Below are positions 43,071 to 52,032 of a DNA stretch of 55,848 nt, one piece after another; the stretch's first letter is position 1, and every line of letters starts with the position of its first letter. The position numbers were made by a program, and so were the translations under genes. This DNA is from Acidobacteriota bacterium (GTDB lineage: Bacteria; Acidobacteriota; Terriglobia; Bryobacterales; Bryobacteraceae): the NCBI GenBank assembly GCA_016871015.1, contig VFZX01000006.1, positions 1 to 55,848 on the forward strand, written 5' to 3'. The notes beneath the pieces are model-generated. The model was not told the DNA's origin. It saw only the letters and a list, made by a program, of their open reading frames with translations, and did no database searches.

Positions 43071-43490
43071 CTACTCCCCGATGAGATGCATCACCACGGT
43101 CCGCGAGTGCGGACTCGACCGGTGTTCATAAACGTAAATCCCCTGCCAGGTTCCCAGGACCGGTTGTCCACCGGCCACCGGAAGGCTCAACTGCGTCTGA
43201 GTGAGAGCGGCGCGGATGTGCGCGGGCATGTCGTCAGGCCCCTCCATAGTGTGGCGGTAAAGGCGGCTGTCCTCCGGGACAAGCCGCCGGAAGAATTGTT
43301 CGAGATCGTGGACCACGTCCGGATCGGCGTTCTCCTGGATCAGCAGCGACGCCGAAGTATGGCGGATGTAGACCGTGAGGAGACCGTCGCGGATCCCCGT
43401 GCGGCCCACCCAGGATACCACCTGCGCGGTGATTTCCTGCAAGCCCTTGCCGCGCGTGGAAACCTGGATCCGCTCCTGGGCCTGACGCAA
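43071..43490 (-). CDS. yjbQ: YjbQ/UPF0047 family protein
   Basis: 139 residues of the YjbQ fold: STRGKGLQEITAQVVSWVGRTGI, VYIRHTSASLLIQENADPDV, DLEQFF, YRHTMEGPDDMPAHIRAALTQTQLSLPV, GTWQGIYVYEHRSS and RTVVMHLIGE. Relatives have thiamine-phosphate-synthase side activity; the true role is unknown. TTG start at 43490 with AGGA overlapping the glmS stop codon, so it is coupled to glmS. Confidence 0.85.
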   Translation of the reverse strand: MRQAQERIQVSTRGKGLQEITAQVVSWVGRTGIRDGLLTVYIRHTSASLLIQENADPDVVHDLEQFFRRLVPEDSRLYRHTMEGPDDMPAHIRAALTQTQLSLPVAGGQPVLGTWQGIYVYEHRSSPHSRTVVMHLIGE

Positions 43491-43495
43491 TCGTC

Positions 43496-45352
43496 CTACT
43501 CGACCGTGACGCTCTTGGCGAGATTCCGCGGCTGGTCCACGTCGCACCCGCGCCGGACCGCGATATGGTAGGCAAGAAGCTGCAGCGGCACGATCTCCAG
43601 GATCGGCAGCGTCAGCTCATTGGCGTCGGGGATCGTGACCACGTGGTTGGACACCTTGGAAATCTCCTCGGCGTCCTGCTCGCAGGCGATCGACACGACG
43701 ATCCCTCCGCGCGCCCGCACTTCCTGGATGTTGGACAGCGTTTTCTCGTAACGGATCCGGCTCTCTTCGCTATCCGGATCCCGTGTCGCGAGCACCACCA
43801 CCGGCAGCGACTCGTCGATCAGCGCATTTGGCCCGTGCTTCATCTCGCCGGCGGGATAACCTTCGGCGTGGATGTAGGAGATCTCCTTGAGCTTCAGGGC
43901 CCCTTCGAGCGCGATCGGGTAGTGGATCCCGCGGCCGAGGAACAGGAAATCGCTCGCCTTGAACAGAGCGCGCGCAAGTTCCTCGTACTGCGCGTTCTTC
44001 GACAGCACGGCCTCCATCTTGCCCGGCAGCCGGACCAGATCCTGCACCAGGCCGTCGATCGCCTCCGAAGTCATCCGCTCCCGCACCTGGCCCAGGTGCA
44101 TGGCGAGCAGCAAGAGGCTGGTCAACTGGCAGGTGAACGCCTTGGTCGAGGCGACGCCAATCTCCGGGCCCGCATGCGTCAACAAAGTACCCACGGCCTC
44201 GCGCGTGATCATGGATCCCACGACGTTGCAAATGGCGAGCGTCTTTGAGCCCTTGAGCTTGGATTCGCGCTGAGCGGCCAGCGTGTCCGCGGTCTCACCC
44301 GATTGCGAAATCACCACCGTGAGCACGGACGAGTCGATAATCGGATCGCGGTAACGGTATTCGCTGCCGTAGTCCACCTCCACCGGAATGCGCGCCAGCC
44401 GCTCGATCATGAACTTTCCAGCAAGCGCAGCGTGCCAGCTCGTGCCGCAGGCGACGATCTTGACCTGCCGGAACTCCTCGAACTCCCGCGCGCTCAGGTT
44501 CACCTCATCCAGGAAAATGCGGCCCGTTTCCTGGCTCACGCGGCCGAGCATCGTGTCGCGGATGGCGCGCGGCTGCTCAAAAATCTCCTTGAGCATGAAG
44601 TGCTTGTAGCCGCCCTTTTCCGCCATGATGGGATCCCACAGAATGTGGGAGACATTGCGCTTGATCGGACCGCCGTCAAAGCTCGTCAACCGCACGCCGT
44701 CGGCTGTGATGACGGCCATGTCGCCGTCGTCGAGGAAGATAATGTCGCGGGTGTGCTGCAGAATCGCGGGAACGTCCGAGGCGAGGAAGTACTCCTGTTC
44801 ACCAAGTCCGACGACGGCGGGTGGACCAAACCGTACGCCGACAATCTTGCCTGGATCGGAGCGCGCGAGCACGCCCAACGCGAAGACGCCACGGATCTCC
44901 TGCAGCGCGCGCCGGACCGCGTCCTCGAGGTTGCCGTCCAGGTACTTCTCAATCAGGTGCGCGATGATCTCGGTGTCGGTCTCCGACACAAACCGGTGGC
45001 CTTCGCTCTCCAGCTTGTGCTTGAGCTGCAAGTAGTTCTCGACGATTCCGTTGTGGACCACCACCACGTCGCCCTTGGGGCCGCGGTGCGGATGCGCGTT
45101 CTCCTCCGTCGGACGCCCGTGCGTGGCCCAACGCGTGTGTCCGACGCCGAAGCAGCCCGCGACCGGCGTCTCGCGGACGGTCTCCTCGAGGTTTCTCAGC
45201 TTGCCGGATGCCCGGCGGACGGACAGGATGTTCTGCTCATCGAGCACCGCCAGACCGGCCGAATCGTATCCGCGATACTCCAGCCGCCGCAATCCGTCCA
45301 GAATAATCGGAGCTGCGCTCCGGGTTCCTACGTAGCCAACAATTCCACACAT
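43496..45352 (-). CDS. glmS: Glutamine--fructose-6-phosphate aminotransferase (isomerizing)
   Basis: 618 residues. The N-terminal amidotransferase begins MCGIVGYVG with the nucleophile Cys2 and has [11 protein letters not shown] and NGIVENY. Two SIS sugar-isomerase domains follow ([73 protein letters not shown]), and the C-terminus ends VTVE. It makes glucosamine-6-phosphate for peptidoglycan and LPS. It is an essential core gene, so the replicon carrying this window is a chromosome or chromid. purS lies 32 nt upstream on the same strand. Confidence 0.97.
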   Translation of the reverse strand: MCGIVGYVGTRSAAPIILDGLRRLEYRGYDSAGLAVLDEQNILSVRRASGKLRNLEETVRETPVAGCFGVGHTRWATHGRPTEENAHPHRGPKGDVVVVHNGIVENYLQLKHKLESEGHRFVSETDTEIIAHLIEKYLDGNLEDAVRRALQEIRGVFALGVLARSDPGKIVGVRFGPPAVVGLGEQEYFLASDVPAILQHTRDIIFLDDGDMAVITADGVRLTSFDGGPIKRNVSHILWDPIMAEKGGYKHFMLKEIFEQPRAIRDTMLGRVSQETGRIFLDEVNLSAREFEEFRQVKIVACGTSWHAALAGKFMIERLARIPVEVDYGSEYRYRDPIIDSSVLTVVISQSGETADTLAAQRESKLKGSKTLAICNVVGSMITREAVGTLLTHAGPEIGVASTKAFTCQLTSLLLLAMHLGQVRERMTSEAIDGLVQDLVRLPGKMEAVLSKNAQYEELARALFKASDFLFLGRGIHYPIALEGALKLKEISYIHAEGYPAGEMKHGPNALIDESLPVVVLATRDPDSEESRIRYEKTLSNIQEVRARGGIVVSIACEQDAEEISKVSNHVVTIPDANELTLPILEIVPLQLLAYHIAVRRGCDVDQPRNLAKSVTVE

Positions 45353-45384
45353 ATCCTATTCATCGGTGGTTCACCCTAGCTCCT

Positions 45385-45630
45385 TTAGCCTTCCAACTCG
45401 ACCCGGTAGTCTTCGATCACCGGATTCGCCAGGATGTCCCGCGCGACTTCCTCCAGTTGCTTCTTTGCGGCCGCGGCGTCGGTTCCCTCGGCGAGCCGGA
45501 TCTCGAACACCTTATCCTGCCGGACATCCTCAATCTGCCCATAGCCCCGGCTCACCAGAGCGGAGCGAATCGTTTGTCCTTGAGGATCCAGTACAGTTCT
45601 CTTGAGGGAGACCGTGACGCGAGCCTTCAT
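45385..45630 (-). CDS. purS: PurS, FGAM synthase small subunit
   Basis: 81 residues with the PurS fold signature: KARVTVSLKRTVLDPQGQTIRSALVSRGY, VFEIRLAEGTDAAAAKKQLEEVARDILANPVIEDYRVEL. It is the structural subunit of phosphoribosylformylglycinamidine synthase with PurL and PurQ, which are not in the window. AAGGAG precedes the ATG, and TACAAT lies 9 nt upstream inside the dinB tail. It ends 32 nt before glmS. Confidence 0.93.
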   Translation of the reverse strand: MKARVTVSLKRTVLDPQGQTIRSALVSRGYGQIEDVRQDKVFEIRLAEGTDAAAAKKQLEEVARDILANPVIEDYRVELEG

Positions 45631-45637
45631 GCTCCTT

Positions 45638-46147
45638 CTATTGTAGCCGCGCTTTCGCGATCGAGCGCAGCAGGAGCACCGTCGTCACCGCCTGGCCCAG
45701 ATGGCGCTGGGTGTGCTCGGCGATGTGGACCACAAGTCCCTGAACCGTGGTCGGCAGCATTTTCCGTCCCACGTACCGGGGATCGGCGAGAGTCGCGGGA
45801 TCGATGGTCCGCGCGTAATCCAGGCATTTTTCGAAATCAGCGTCGAGGGCCGCAAGCAGTTCCGCCACCGTAGCGCCCGGCTCGAGCTCCCGCTTCAACC
45901 GGTCAAGCTGCTCCGGACTCAGTTGCCCGCCCTTGAGATAGGTGCTCAGGCGGTCCACCGCGCCGCCGATGTGCCGGACATGGAATCCGGCCGGCGTCAT
46001 GCCGTGGGGGCGGCTCCAGATCTGGTCCGGGGTAAGACCCTCGAGGTGCCGCGCTAACTCCTGGCGGGTCTGCTCGAACGTGTAAAACAACGGCGCGGCA
46101 TGCGCGCCAACGCCCTCAATGGGACCGCTCAGCCAGGGTTCGCTCAA
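45638..46147 (-). CDS. DinB-superfamily protein
   Basis: 169 residues of the DinB/YfiT four-helix bundle: FEQTRQELARHLEGLTPDQIW, GFHVRHIGGAVDRLSTYLKG with a metal-ligand His, and VVHIAEHTQRHLGQAVTTVLLLRSI with the second His pair. Such metal-dependent proteins include thiol transferases and glutathione-S-transferase-like enzymes. The TTG start at 46147 overlaps the stop of the small secreted-protein gene (TTGA). An ATG at 46189 would overlap that gene further. It ends 7 nt before purS. Confidence 0.75.
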   Translation of the reverse strand: MSEPWLSGPIEGVGAHAAPLFYTFEQTRQELARHLEGLTPDQIWSRPHGMTPAGFHVRHIGGAVDRLSTYLKGGQLSPEQLDRLKRELEPGATVAELLAALDADFEKCLDYARTIDPATLADPRYVGRKMLPTTVQGLVVHIAEHTQRHLGQAVTTVLLLRSIAKARLQ

Positions 46148-46296
46148 CGCCCTCCACCCTTCACCGGCTCCTCCACATGCTCCGGACATGGCGTCTCAGG
46201 GGCAACGCGCGCCCCGCACCGGTCGACCGGCGCCAACCCGGGCCGCCATAGGACCACCATCCCGACCGCCAACGCCATCCAGGAGAAACTCCTCAT
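46144..46296 (-). CDS. Small secreted protein (50 aa)
   Basis: This short frame encodes MRSFSWMALAVGMVVLWRPG followed by a short mature part with two cysteines and a proline/valine-rich tail. The hydrophobic start looks like a signal peptide. It has AAGGG upstream of the ATG, and its TGA overlaps the dinB TTG start (TTGA), so the two are likely co-translated. No homologue is recalled. Confidence 0.45.
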   Translation of the reverse strand: MRSFSWMALAVGMVVLWRPGLAPVDRCGARVAPETPCPEHVEEPVKGGGR

Positions 46297-46347
46297 CGCA
46301 CATCCCTTCTGTCGATACTATGACGAAGTGGCGGCCGAAAAGTTCCG

Positions 46348-47226
46348 CTATTTGTCCAAAAGGCCGCGATTTCGCATCCATTCGGCCAGCCGGGCCGGCC
46401 AACTGCTAAGCGTCTGGTCGGCCCAGCCGAGCCCGACGCCGTGTGGACCGCGTTCGTAAATGTGCATCTCGGCGGGTACCCCCGCTTTGCGCAACGCGAG
46501 GTAAAACAGCACGCTGTTCTCCGGCGGGACCCCCGTGTCTTCATTGGTGTGGAACAGAAACACCGGCGGTGTCTGGCTGGTCACCTGAAGCTCGTTGGAA
46601 AGATGCTTGACCAGGTCCGGGTCCGGATTGTCGCCGAGAAGATTGCGGCGTGAACCCTTGTGGACATAGTCCGTGGTGAACGAAATCACCGGATAGGAAA
46701 GCACGGCGAAATCGGGGCGCGATCCGGCGCGGTCGACCGGATCAGCCGCCGCCGGATTGCCAGAGTCAAAGTGCGTGGCCGCTGTCGACGCCAAATGGCC
46801 CCCGGCCGAGAATCCCCAGATCCCGATCTTGCCTGGATCGATGCCGGACTCCTGCGCCCGGGCGCGGACGGTGCGGATGGCCCGTTGCGCATCACCGATC
46901 TGGACCGGATGCCGGTACCGGGGTCCGAGCCGGTATTTGAGAACGAATGCCGTGACCCCTAGCGAATTCAGCCATTCGGCGATCTGCCTGCCCTCGTGAT
47001 CGATGGCGAGGGCTCCGTAGCCGCCACCTGGACAGACCACCACCGCCGTTGCGGTTTTGCGGCCGCGCGGTATGTAAATCGACAGAGTCGGCTTGTCAGC
47101 GTCCTCGCCGCCCACGGTGCCCGGCGCTCCGGCGGGCCACAAGAGCTCGACTTTTGGGGGTGGACCGCCGCGCTGAGCGAACAAGCTGGCGGCGAGCAGG
47201 GCAGAGAGCAGGGTGGTGCGGATCAT
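46348..47226 (-). CDS. Secreted alpha/beta hydrolase (esterase/lipase-like)
   Basis: 292 residues: signal peptide (MIRTTLLSALLAASLFAQ), oxyanion-hole motif VVVCPGGGYGALAIDHEG, nucleophile elbow GIWGFSAGGHLASTA, acid Asp in HTNEDTGVPPENS and the catalytic His in RGPHGVGLG. It belongs to the acetyl-xylan/BD-FAE-like esterase group and probably removes acyl groups from plant glycans. ATG 47226 starts the signal peptide; a TTG at 47235 is upstream. It is divergent from the fourth sulfatase. Confidence 0.88.
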   Translation of the reverse strand: MIRTTLLSALLAASLFAQRGGPPPKVELLWPAGAPGTVGGEDADKPTLSIYIPRGRKTATAVVVCPGGGYGALAIDHEGRQIAEWLNSLGVTAFVLKYRLGPRYRHPVQIGDAQRAIRTVRARAQESGIDPGKIGIWGFSAGGHLASTAATHFDSGNPAAADPVDRAGSRPDFAVLSYPVISFTTDYVHKGSRRNLLGDNPDPDLVKHLSNELQVTSQTPPVFLFHTNEDTGVPPENSVLFYLALRKAGVPAEMHIYERGPHGVGLGWADQTLSSWPARLAEWMRNRGLLDK

Positions 47227-47307
47227 GGAGACCAATTGAGAGTCTATCCGATCTGCTCCCGCCTATTGCGCCACTGCCGCGGCTCATGATAAATTTCCAG
47301 ACCACCG

Positions 47308-48996
47308 ATGTCGATCAACCGGCGTGAGCTCCTTTTAGGACCGGCGGCAGCCGCCGTGCTTCCCCGCGCGGCCCAGGCCCAGAACCGCCCGAACATCCTG
47401 CTGCTGTTTACGGACGAACTGCGCTTCGACGCCCTCGGTTGCATGGGCAACCGGCACCTCCGGACACCGCACCTGGATGCTCTGGCCGCCTCCGGAGTCC
47501 GTTTCACCAACGCCTTCACGCCCACCCCGGTCTGCATTGCCGCGCGGATGTCGCTCATCAGCGGACACCGCTCCCGCCTGACACGGTGGACGGCGAACAG
47601 CAAGCTCCCCGGGCCGGATGCGCGCTTCCCGACGATGATGGACGCCCTCCGGGAAGGGGGCTACCGCACGCACGCGGTCGGCAAGATGCATTTCTCGGGC
47701 CGCCACTTCGGCCTCCACCGGCACGAAAGGATGGAGGAGGCGGTCCACCGGCGGATCGACGACGACTACCTCATGTACCTCAAGTCGCGGGGCGTGCGGA
47801 CCCGGCATCCGCAGGGCTTGCGCGACCTCCTCTACTTGCAGCCGCAGACCTCGGGGATCGCGGCCGAGCATGCCCAGTCCACCTGGATTGCCGACCGCAG
47901 CGTCGCCTTTATCCGCGAGCACCTGCGCTACCGCGGCTCGCAGCCATTTTTCCTGTGGAGCTCCTGGATCGCGCCACATCCACCGTTTGCACCGTGCGAT
48001 CCCTATGCCGGAATGTACCGGCCTGAAGAGATGCCGCTTCCTTATTACACGGACCGTCCGCTGGCGAGCCTGCCGTTCCCGGCCTGGAGCGAGCGTGCGC
48101 GTCTGGACGGCGCGCACCTGGATCCGCCACGGCTGCGCCGGATGAAAGCGCTCTATTACGGCCAGATCTCTCATATCGATGACGGCGTGGGGAGGATCCT
48201 GGCCGAGATCGAACGCCAGGGAATCGCCGGGAACACGGTGGTGATCTTCACGAGCGACCATGGCGAGATGCTTGGGGACCACGGGCTAGGGCACAAGTCC
48301 GTGCCGTATGAACCGTCGGCGCACATCCCTCTCCTGCTGCGGTGGCCGGGCCGGACCCAGCCCGGACGCGGGTGCGATGACCTGGTGGGGCTCACGGACT
48401 TGTTCCCCACCCTGTTGGACGGCCTGAAGCTGAGCTATCCGGGCGATTATCCGGCTCTGACTGGAGAGAGCCTCATTGGGCGGCCAGGCGGCGGACTGGC
48501 GAAGCTGCGCGAGTCCTATGTGGTCGACTTCGGCCAAGGGGCGCGCCGGTGGTTGAGCCTGCGGACGAAGTCGCATAAGTATGTTTTGTGGGCCGCGGGC
48601 GGCCGGGAGGAGTTGTACGACCTCGAAGCCGATCCCGAGGAGCGCAACAACCTCGCGGCAACAGGAGCCACGGCGGCGTTCCGGACAAAGGCGCTCGATT
48701 GGGAGACCCGGCAAGGCCTGAAGGAGTCGTTTGAGAATGGCGCCTTCCGCCGGTATCCCGAACCTCCGGTCCCGGATGGTCCTCCTCGGTCGGTGGTGCT
48801 CAATGAGGGCCGGTGGCCGGCGAACTTGCCTGAGGATGAGCGTGCAGGCGTCGAGAGCTACGCCGAGGCGTTCACCCGCGCGATCAGCCGCGAGACCACG
48901 CTGTCGCCGGAGGAGTTGAGCTTAGGGCTCTACAAGAAAGGCAAGGGAGAGCCGCTCGCTGGAACTCCATGGGAGGAGGCTTGGCGCCGGGCGTGA
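47308..48996 (+). CDS. Sulfatase, twin-arginine leader, CIAAR active site
   Basis: 562 residues. The leader MSINRRELLLGPAAAAVLPR carries a twin-arginine motif. LLLFTDELRFDALGCMG holds the first metal ligands. The formylglycine site is C-x-A-x-R (Cys76 in VCIAARMSLISG) rather than C-x-P-S-R. FTSDHGEMLGDHGLGHK is the second metal site. A C-terminal tail of about 110 residues (from LKESFENG) extends beyond the usual fold. The enzyme belongs to the phosphodiesterase/arylsulfatase S1 group; the substrate is unknown. It is divergent from the esterase. Confidence 0.88.
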   Translation: MSINRRELLLGPAAAAVLPRAAQAQNRPNILLLFTDELRFDALGCMGNRHLRTPHLDALAASGVRFTNAFTPTPVCIAARMSLISGHRSRLTRWTANSKLPGPDARFPTMMDALREGGYRTHAVGKMHFSGRHFGLHRHERMEEAVHRRIDDDYLMYLKSRGVRTRHPQGLRDLLYLQPQTSGIAAEHAQSTWIADRSVAFIREHLRYRGSQPFFLWSSWIAPHPPFAPCDPYAGMYRPEEMPLPYYTDRPLASLPFPAWSERARLDGAHLDPPRLRRMKALYYGQISHIDDGVGRILAEIERQGIAGNTVVIFTSDHGEMLGDHGLGHKSVPYEPSAHIPLLLRWPGRTQPGRGCDDLVGLTDLFPTLLDGLKLSYPGDYPALTGESLIGRPGGGLAKLRESYVVDFGQGARRWLSLRTKSHKYVLWAAGGREELYDLEADPEERNNLAATGATAAFRTKALDWETRQGLKESFENGAFRRYPEPPVPDGPPRSVVLNEGRWPANLPEDERAGVESYAEAFTRAISRETTLSPEELSLGLYKKGKGEPLAGTPWEEAWRRA

Positions 48997-48998
48997 TC

Positions 48999-49472
48999 CT
49001 ACCGGGCGCACTCCTCCGGTTCGTCATGCCGGCTGGCGAGCATCTTGTCGATCGTTGCATCGAGCACTGAAATGTAGCCCTGCACATCCAGCGCGCCCGG
49101 GTCCGGCTTGCCGCGGATCTCGTAGAGCCAGCCGCGCTCGTACGGATCGGAATCGATGAGTGAGATATCGCGGTCGGTGGCCGGATTCACACGGATGAAC
49201 TCGCCCGCGGCCACGGCGTACACATCGGTCACAGCCTTGAAACCCTCTACCCATCCGATGACGGCTCCGAGCTCCACCCGGGTCCCCGGCGATGGGGAGA
49301 ATCCGAAGTCGACCAGGTCGCCGAGCATGCGCGTCGCGAACTTGGTGAAGCCTGCCCGCCATAATCCGGGCTCCGCCTCGAGCAGCCAGTAGTGCGCGCG
49401 TGTATAGCGCAGGCCGACGGGGAGCCGCGTGCCGAATCGCGACTTGCGGTAGGCGATCGTCCCGGATTCCAA
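48999..49472 (-). CDS. Glycine cleavage H-like lipoyl-domain protein, isolated
   Basis: 157 residues with the GcvH hammerhead: a beta core ending in VIGWVEGFKAVTDVYAVAAGEF (lipoylated Lys79, in place of the usual VESVKAASD) and NPATDRDISLIDSDPYERGWLYEI. There are no gcvT or gcvP neighbours, and the N-terminal segment differs from standard H proteins, so an alternative lipoyl-carrier role is possible. Start TTG 49472 with TATAAT 6 nt upstream, an apparently leaderless start. Confidence 0.75.
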   Translation of the reverse strand: MESGTIAYRKSRFGTRLPVGLRYTRAHYWLLEAEPGLWRAGFTKFATRMLGDLVDFGFSPSPGTRVELGAVIGWVEGFKAVTDVYAVAAGEFIRVNPATDRDISLIDSDPYERGWLYEIRGKPDPGALDVQGYISVLDATIDKMLASRHDEPEECAR

Positions 49473-49494
49473 CCGGTCATTATAGCGGCGTCGC

Positions 49495-51564
49495 TCACTC
49501 CGGCGATGCGATGGACTTCAACGACTCCGCGGCTGCCTCCTTCACGCGCGCGTCTCCACCGGCCAGCGCCTGCTCCAGGTGGCGGCGCGCACCCGCCCGG
49601 TCGCCGCTTGCCGCCAGCGCTTCCCCAAGTCCCAGATGCGCTGCCGCCAGCGCCGGATCGAGGACCAGTGCCTGGCGATAATACCGGACTGCCGCTGTCC
49701 ATCCACCGTTCGCCGCGCTCAGGTTCCCCAGCGCGGTGAAGCTGTGCTTGGCCAGTGGAGATCCGGGCGCCAGCGCAACGGACTTCCGGTGATGCGCCCC
49801 GGCCCGAGGCAGATCCCCCGCCAGTAACAGCGCACTCCCGAGATTGGAATGCGCATCGGCGAAGTCCGGCCGCGTCCGGATCGCTTCTTCGAGCGCGCGC
49901 CGGGCGCCCGCGAGATCGCCCTTTTCGATCAGCACGCAGCCCAGCGCGTTGTGCGCCTCGGGATAATCAGGATCGCGCTCCACGGCGCGCTGCAAGACCG
50001 TGCGCGCCTCCTCCAGCCGGCCGAGGTCGCGGTAGCACTGTCCGAGTGAGTGCAGCACAGCGGGATCCTCCGGCGCTGCGTCTCTCGCCCGCTCGAGCAC
50101 GCCCGCGTCGTTCAACAGTTCGCCCAGATTCCGGAGCGCCGGGACGAAACGCGGATGCCGGTCCAGAAGGCCGCGATACTCGCGGATTGCGCCGGACCGG
50201 TCCCCCGCCGCGGCCCGGGCCTGCGCCAGAGCGAAGTAGGGCTGCGGATCCGTAGGCTTCAGCCGCGCGATCACCGCTTCGAGCCTGGGAATCCCGCCCG
50301 CCAGATTGCTGCGCTGCACGACTTGCGCCACCGCGAGATGCAGCTCGTCCGGCTCGCGTGGATAGTAGGCCGCCACCTCGCCCAGGTGCCCGCGTCCCGG
50401 CGTCTCATGGCGCTCCCGCCGGGGCGCCAGCGGATTCTCCGGCGCCCGCCGCATAATCCGGTGGTCAGTCATCACCGCGTGGACCACATCTTCCGTCCGC
50501 CGCTTCGGCATGTGGCAGCCCGCGCACTTGGACTCCGCCGGATGCCTGGCCAGCGCGGCGTGGCACTGCCGGCAGGCGCGGTCATACGCGGTCTCCGCTT
50601 CCACTCCGCGCGGGACCCGGTGCGGATCGTGGCACGTGGTGCACTGCATCGTTCCGCTCTTCACGAAACAGGCCGACTGCCGCAGCCGGTAGACCGAGTT
50701 CACAATCTCGAACTTCCCCTCGCGGCCAGTCCCCGGCGCATGGTCAAAGTGCAGCGTGAACTGCGCCAACGGCTCGCCCGGCCGGTAGGAAAACGCCCCC
50801 CGGCCGAACCGGATCAGCGAGTTCGGAAGCGGGAAGCTGGTGGTCTCCAGGTGGCACTGCATGCACACTTCCATGCCGCGCTCCCGCCCCAGCCGCGCCG
50901 GATTCACAATCGACTCGCGCCGGCCGCCCGACTCCACGTGCGCGCTCCCCGGACCATGGCACCGCTGGCAGTCGATCCCTTCGGGCAGCTCCGCCGCGAA
51001 CTCCGGTTCCGCCGCGGGCTGCATGTCCAGCGCCGCCGGATAGGCGTTGTGGCAGAACATGCAGTCCGTGCTGATCTTGCGGCGGAAGTCCTGGTGATCG
51101 GGCCGGTCATACCCCGGACTCATGGCGAAGAAGCCGCCATTTTCCGGATACCACGCCACTGGCATCTCCACCAGGCGTCCCTGCGCGGTCCTGTGGATGT
51201 AGCTGCGCGCGTGATTGCCGGATCCCATCACATAGTGGATCTCGCGCTCGACCGCGTTCACTTCCCGGCCGTCGCCGTCCGTCTGCCAGCGGCGGAGAAA
51301 GTAGCGCCCCTCCCGGCTGGAATATTGATAGGACCGCTCCGACAGCGGGTGATCCAACCGGCCGCGTGCCCAGTTCTCGCGCCGCATCTGCTCTCCCGTG
51401 GCGCGGAAAAAGGACTGCGCCATGCCGGTCCGCGCGTAGCTCTTCGCGATTTCCGCATGGCAGCCCGCGCACACCACGGGCTTTACGTAGCTGGCCTGCC
51501 GCGGCGCCGGCGGCCCGCACGCGGACAACGCAAGAATGCCGGCCGCCAGCAGTGGGTTACGCAC
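49495..51564 (-). CDS. Multihaem cytochrome c lipoprotein with C-terminal TPR domain
   Basis: 689 residues. The leader ends ILALSACGPP (lipobox LSAC), so a lipoprotein facing the periplasm or outside is likely. Seven CxxCH haem sites follow (CAGCH, CMFCH, CQRCH, CMQCH, CTTCH, CRQCH, CAGCH) over residues about 32-335. The last third is a run of tetratricopeptide repeats (for example AHNALGCVLIEKGDLAGARRALEEAI). The haem region likely transfers electrons and the TPR region mediates protein contacts. GTG start at 51564 overlaps the GNAT gene end by 8 nt. Confidence 0.9.
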   Translation of the reverse strand: MRNPLLAAGILALSACGPPAPRQASYVKPVVCAGCHAEIAKSYARTGMAQSFFRATGEQMRRENWARGRLDHPLSERSYQYSSREGRYFLRRWQTDGDGREVNAVEREIHYVMGSGNHARSYIHRTAQGRLVEMPVAWYPENGGFFAMSPGYDRPDHQDFRRKISTDCMFCHNAYPAALDMQPAAEPEFAAELPEGIDCQRCHGPGSAHVESGGRRESIVNPARLGRERGMEVCMQCHLETTSFPLPNSLIRFGRGAFSYRPGEPLAQFTLHFDHAPGTGREGKFEIVNSVYRLRQSACFVKSGTMQCTTCHDPHRVPRGVEAETAYDRACRQCHAALARHPAESKCAGCHMPKRRTEDVVHAVMTDHRIMRRAPENPLAPRRERHETPGRGHLGEVAAYYPREPDELHLAVAQVVQRSNLAGGIPRLEAVIARLKPTDPQPYFALAQARAAAGDRSGAIREYRGLLDRHPRFVPALRNLGELLNDAGVLERARDAAPEDPAVLHSLGQCYRDLGRLEEARTVLQRAVERDPDYPEAHNALGCVLIEKGDLAGARRALEEAIRTRPDFADAHSNLGSALLLAGDLPRAGAHHRKSVALAPGSPLAKHSFTALGNLSAANGGWTAAVRYYRQALVLDPALAAAHLGLGEALAASGDRAGARRHLEQALAGGDARVKEAAAESLKSIASPE

Positions 51565-51997
51565 AGACCTGGAGTTTCTTGGCCATCTCCACACGGTCGT
51601 AGCCCGGCACGAATCCGTCCTTGATCACTTCCACGATCCGGTACCCCAGCTTCTCATAGAACGGATACACGAGCGCTCCGGTAGCAAGTGTCGACACCTC
51701 GTGCCCCTCGCGTCCGATGTCGCGCAGCAGCTTCATCACCACCAGCCGGCCGACGCCCATCCGCTGGACGCCGCGATGGACCATCACCCAGCGGATCCGC
51801 GCCCCGTCCCGGCCGCCCGCGCCCACGATGCGTCCGTCATGCTCGGCGACGAAATACTGATCGGTGTGCGTGGAAATCCCGTCGAGGTAGGTTTCGTAGA
51901 CCCCCTTTTCGGCAGGCGCGAAAAAATCCGGGATGTTGGTGTCGAACACCTCGAGACAGGCGCTCCGGTCCTCAACTCGGTACGGCCTCAGGTCCAT
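51557..51997 (-). CDS. GNAT-family N-acetyltransferase
   Basis: 146 residues with the GNAT core: MDLRPYRVEDRSACLEVF, YFVAEHDGRIVGAGG, the acetyl-CoA loop VHRGVQRMGVGRLVVMKLL and LATGALVYPFYEKLGYRIVEV. The substrate is unknown. TACAAT (52005-52010) lies 7 nt before the ATG with GAGGGA between, consistent with a very short leader. Its end overlaps the cytochrome gene by 8 nt, so the two share a transcript. Confidence 0.87.
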   Translation of the reverse strand: MDLRPYRVEDRSACLEVFDTNIPDFFAPAEKGVYETYLDGISTHTDQYFVAEHDGRIVGAGGRDGARIRWVMVHRGVQRMGVGRLVVMKLLRDIGREGHEVSTLATGALVYPFYEKLGYRIVEVIKDGFVPGYDRVEMAKKLQVCA

Positions 51998-52032
51998 TCC
52001 CTCGATTGTAGCGGCGGGGCACTGCGCCGCGC

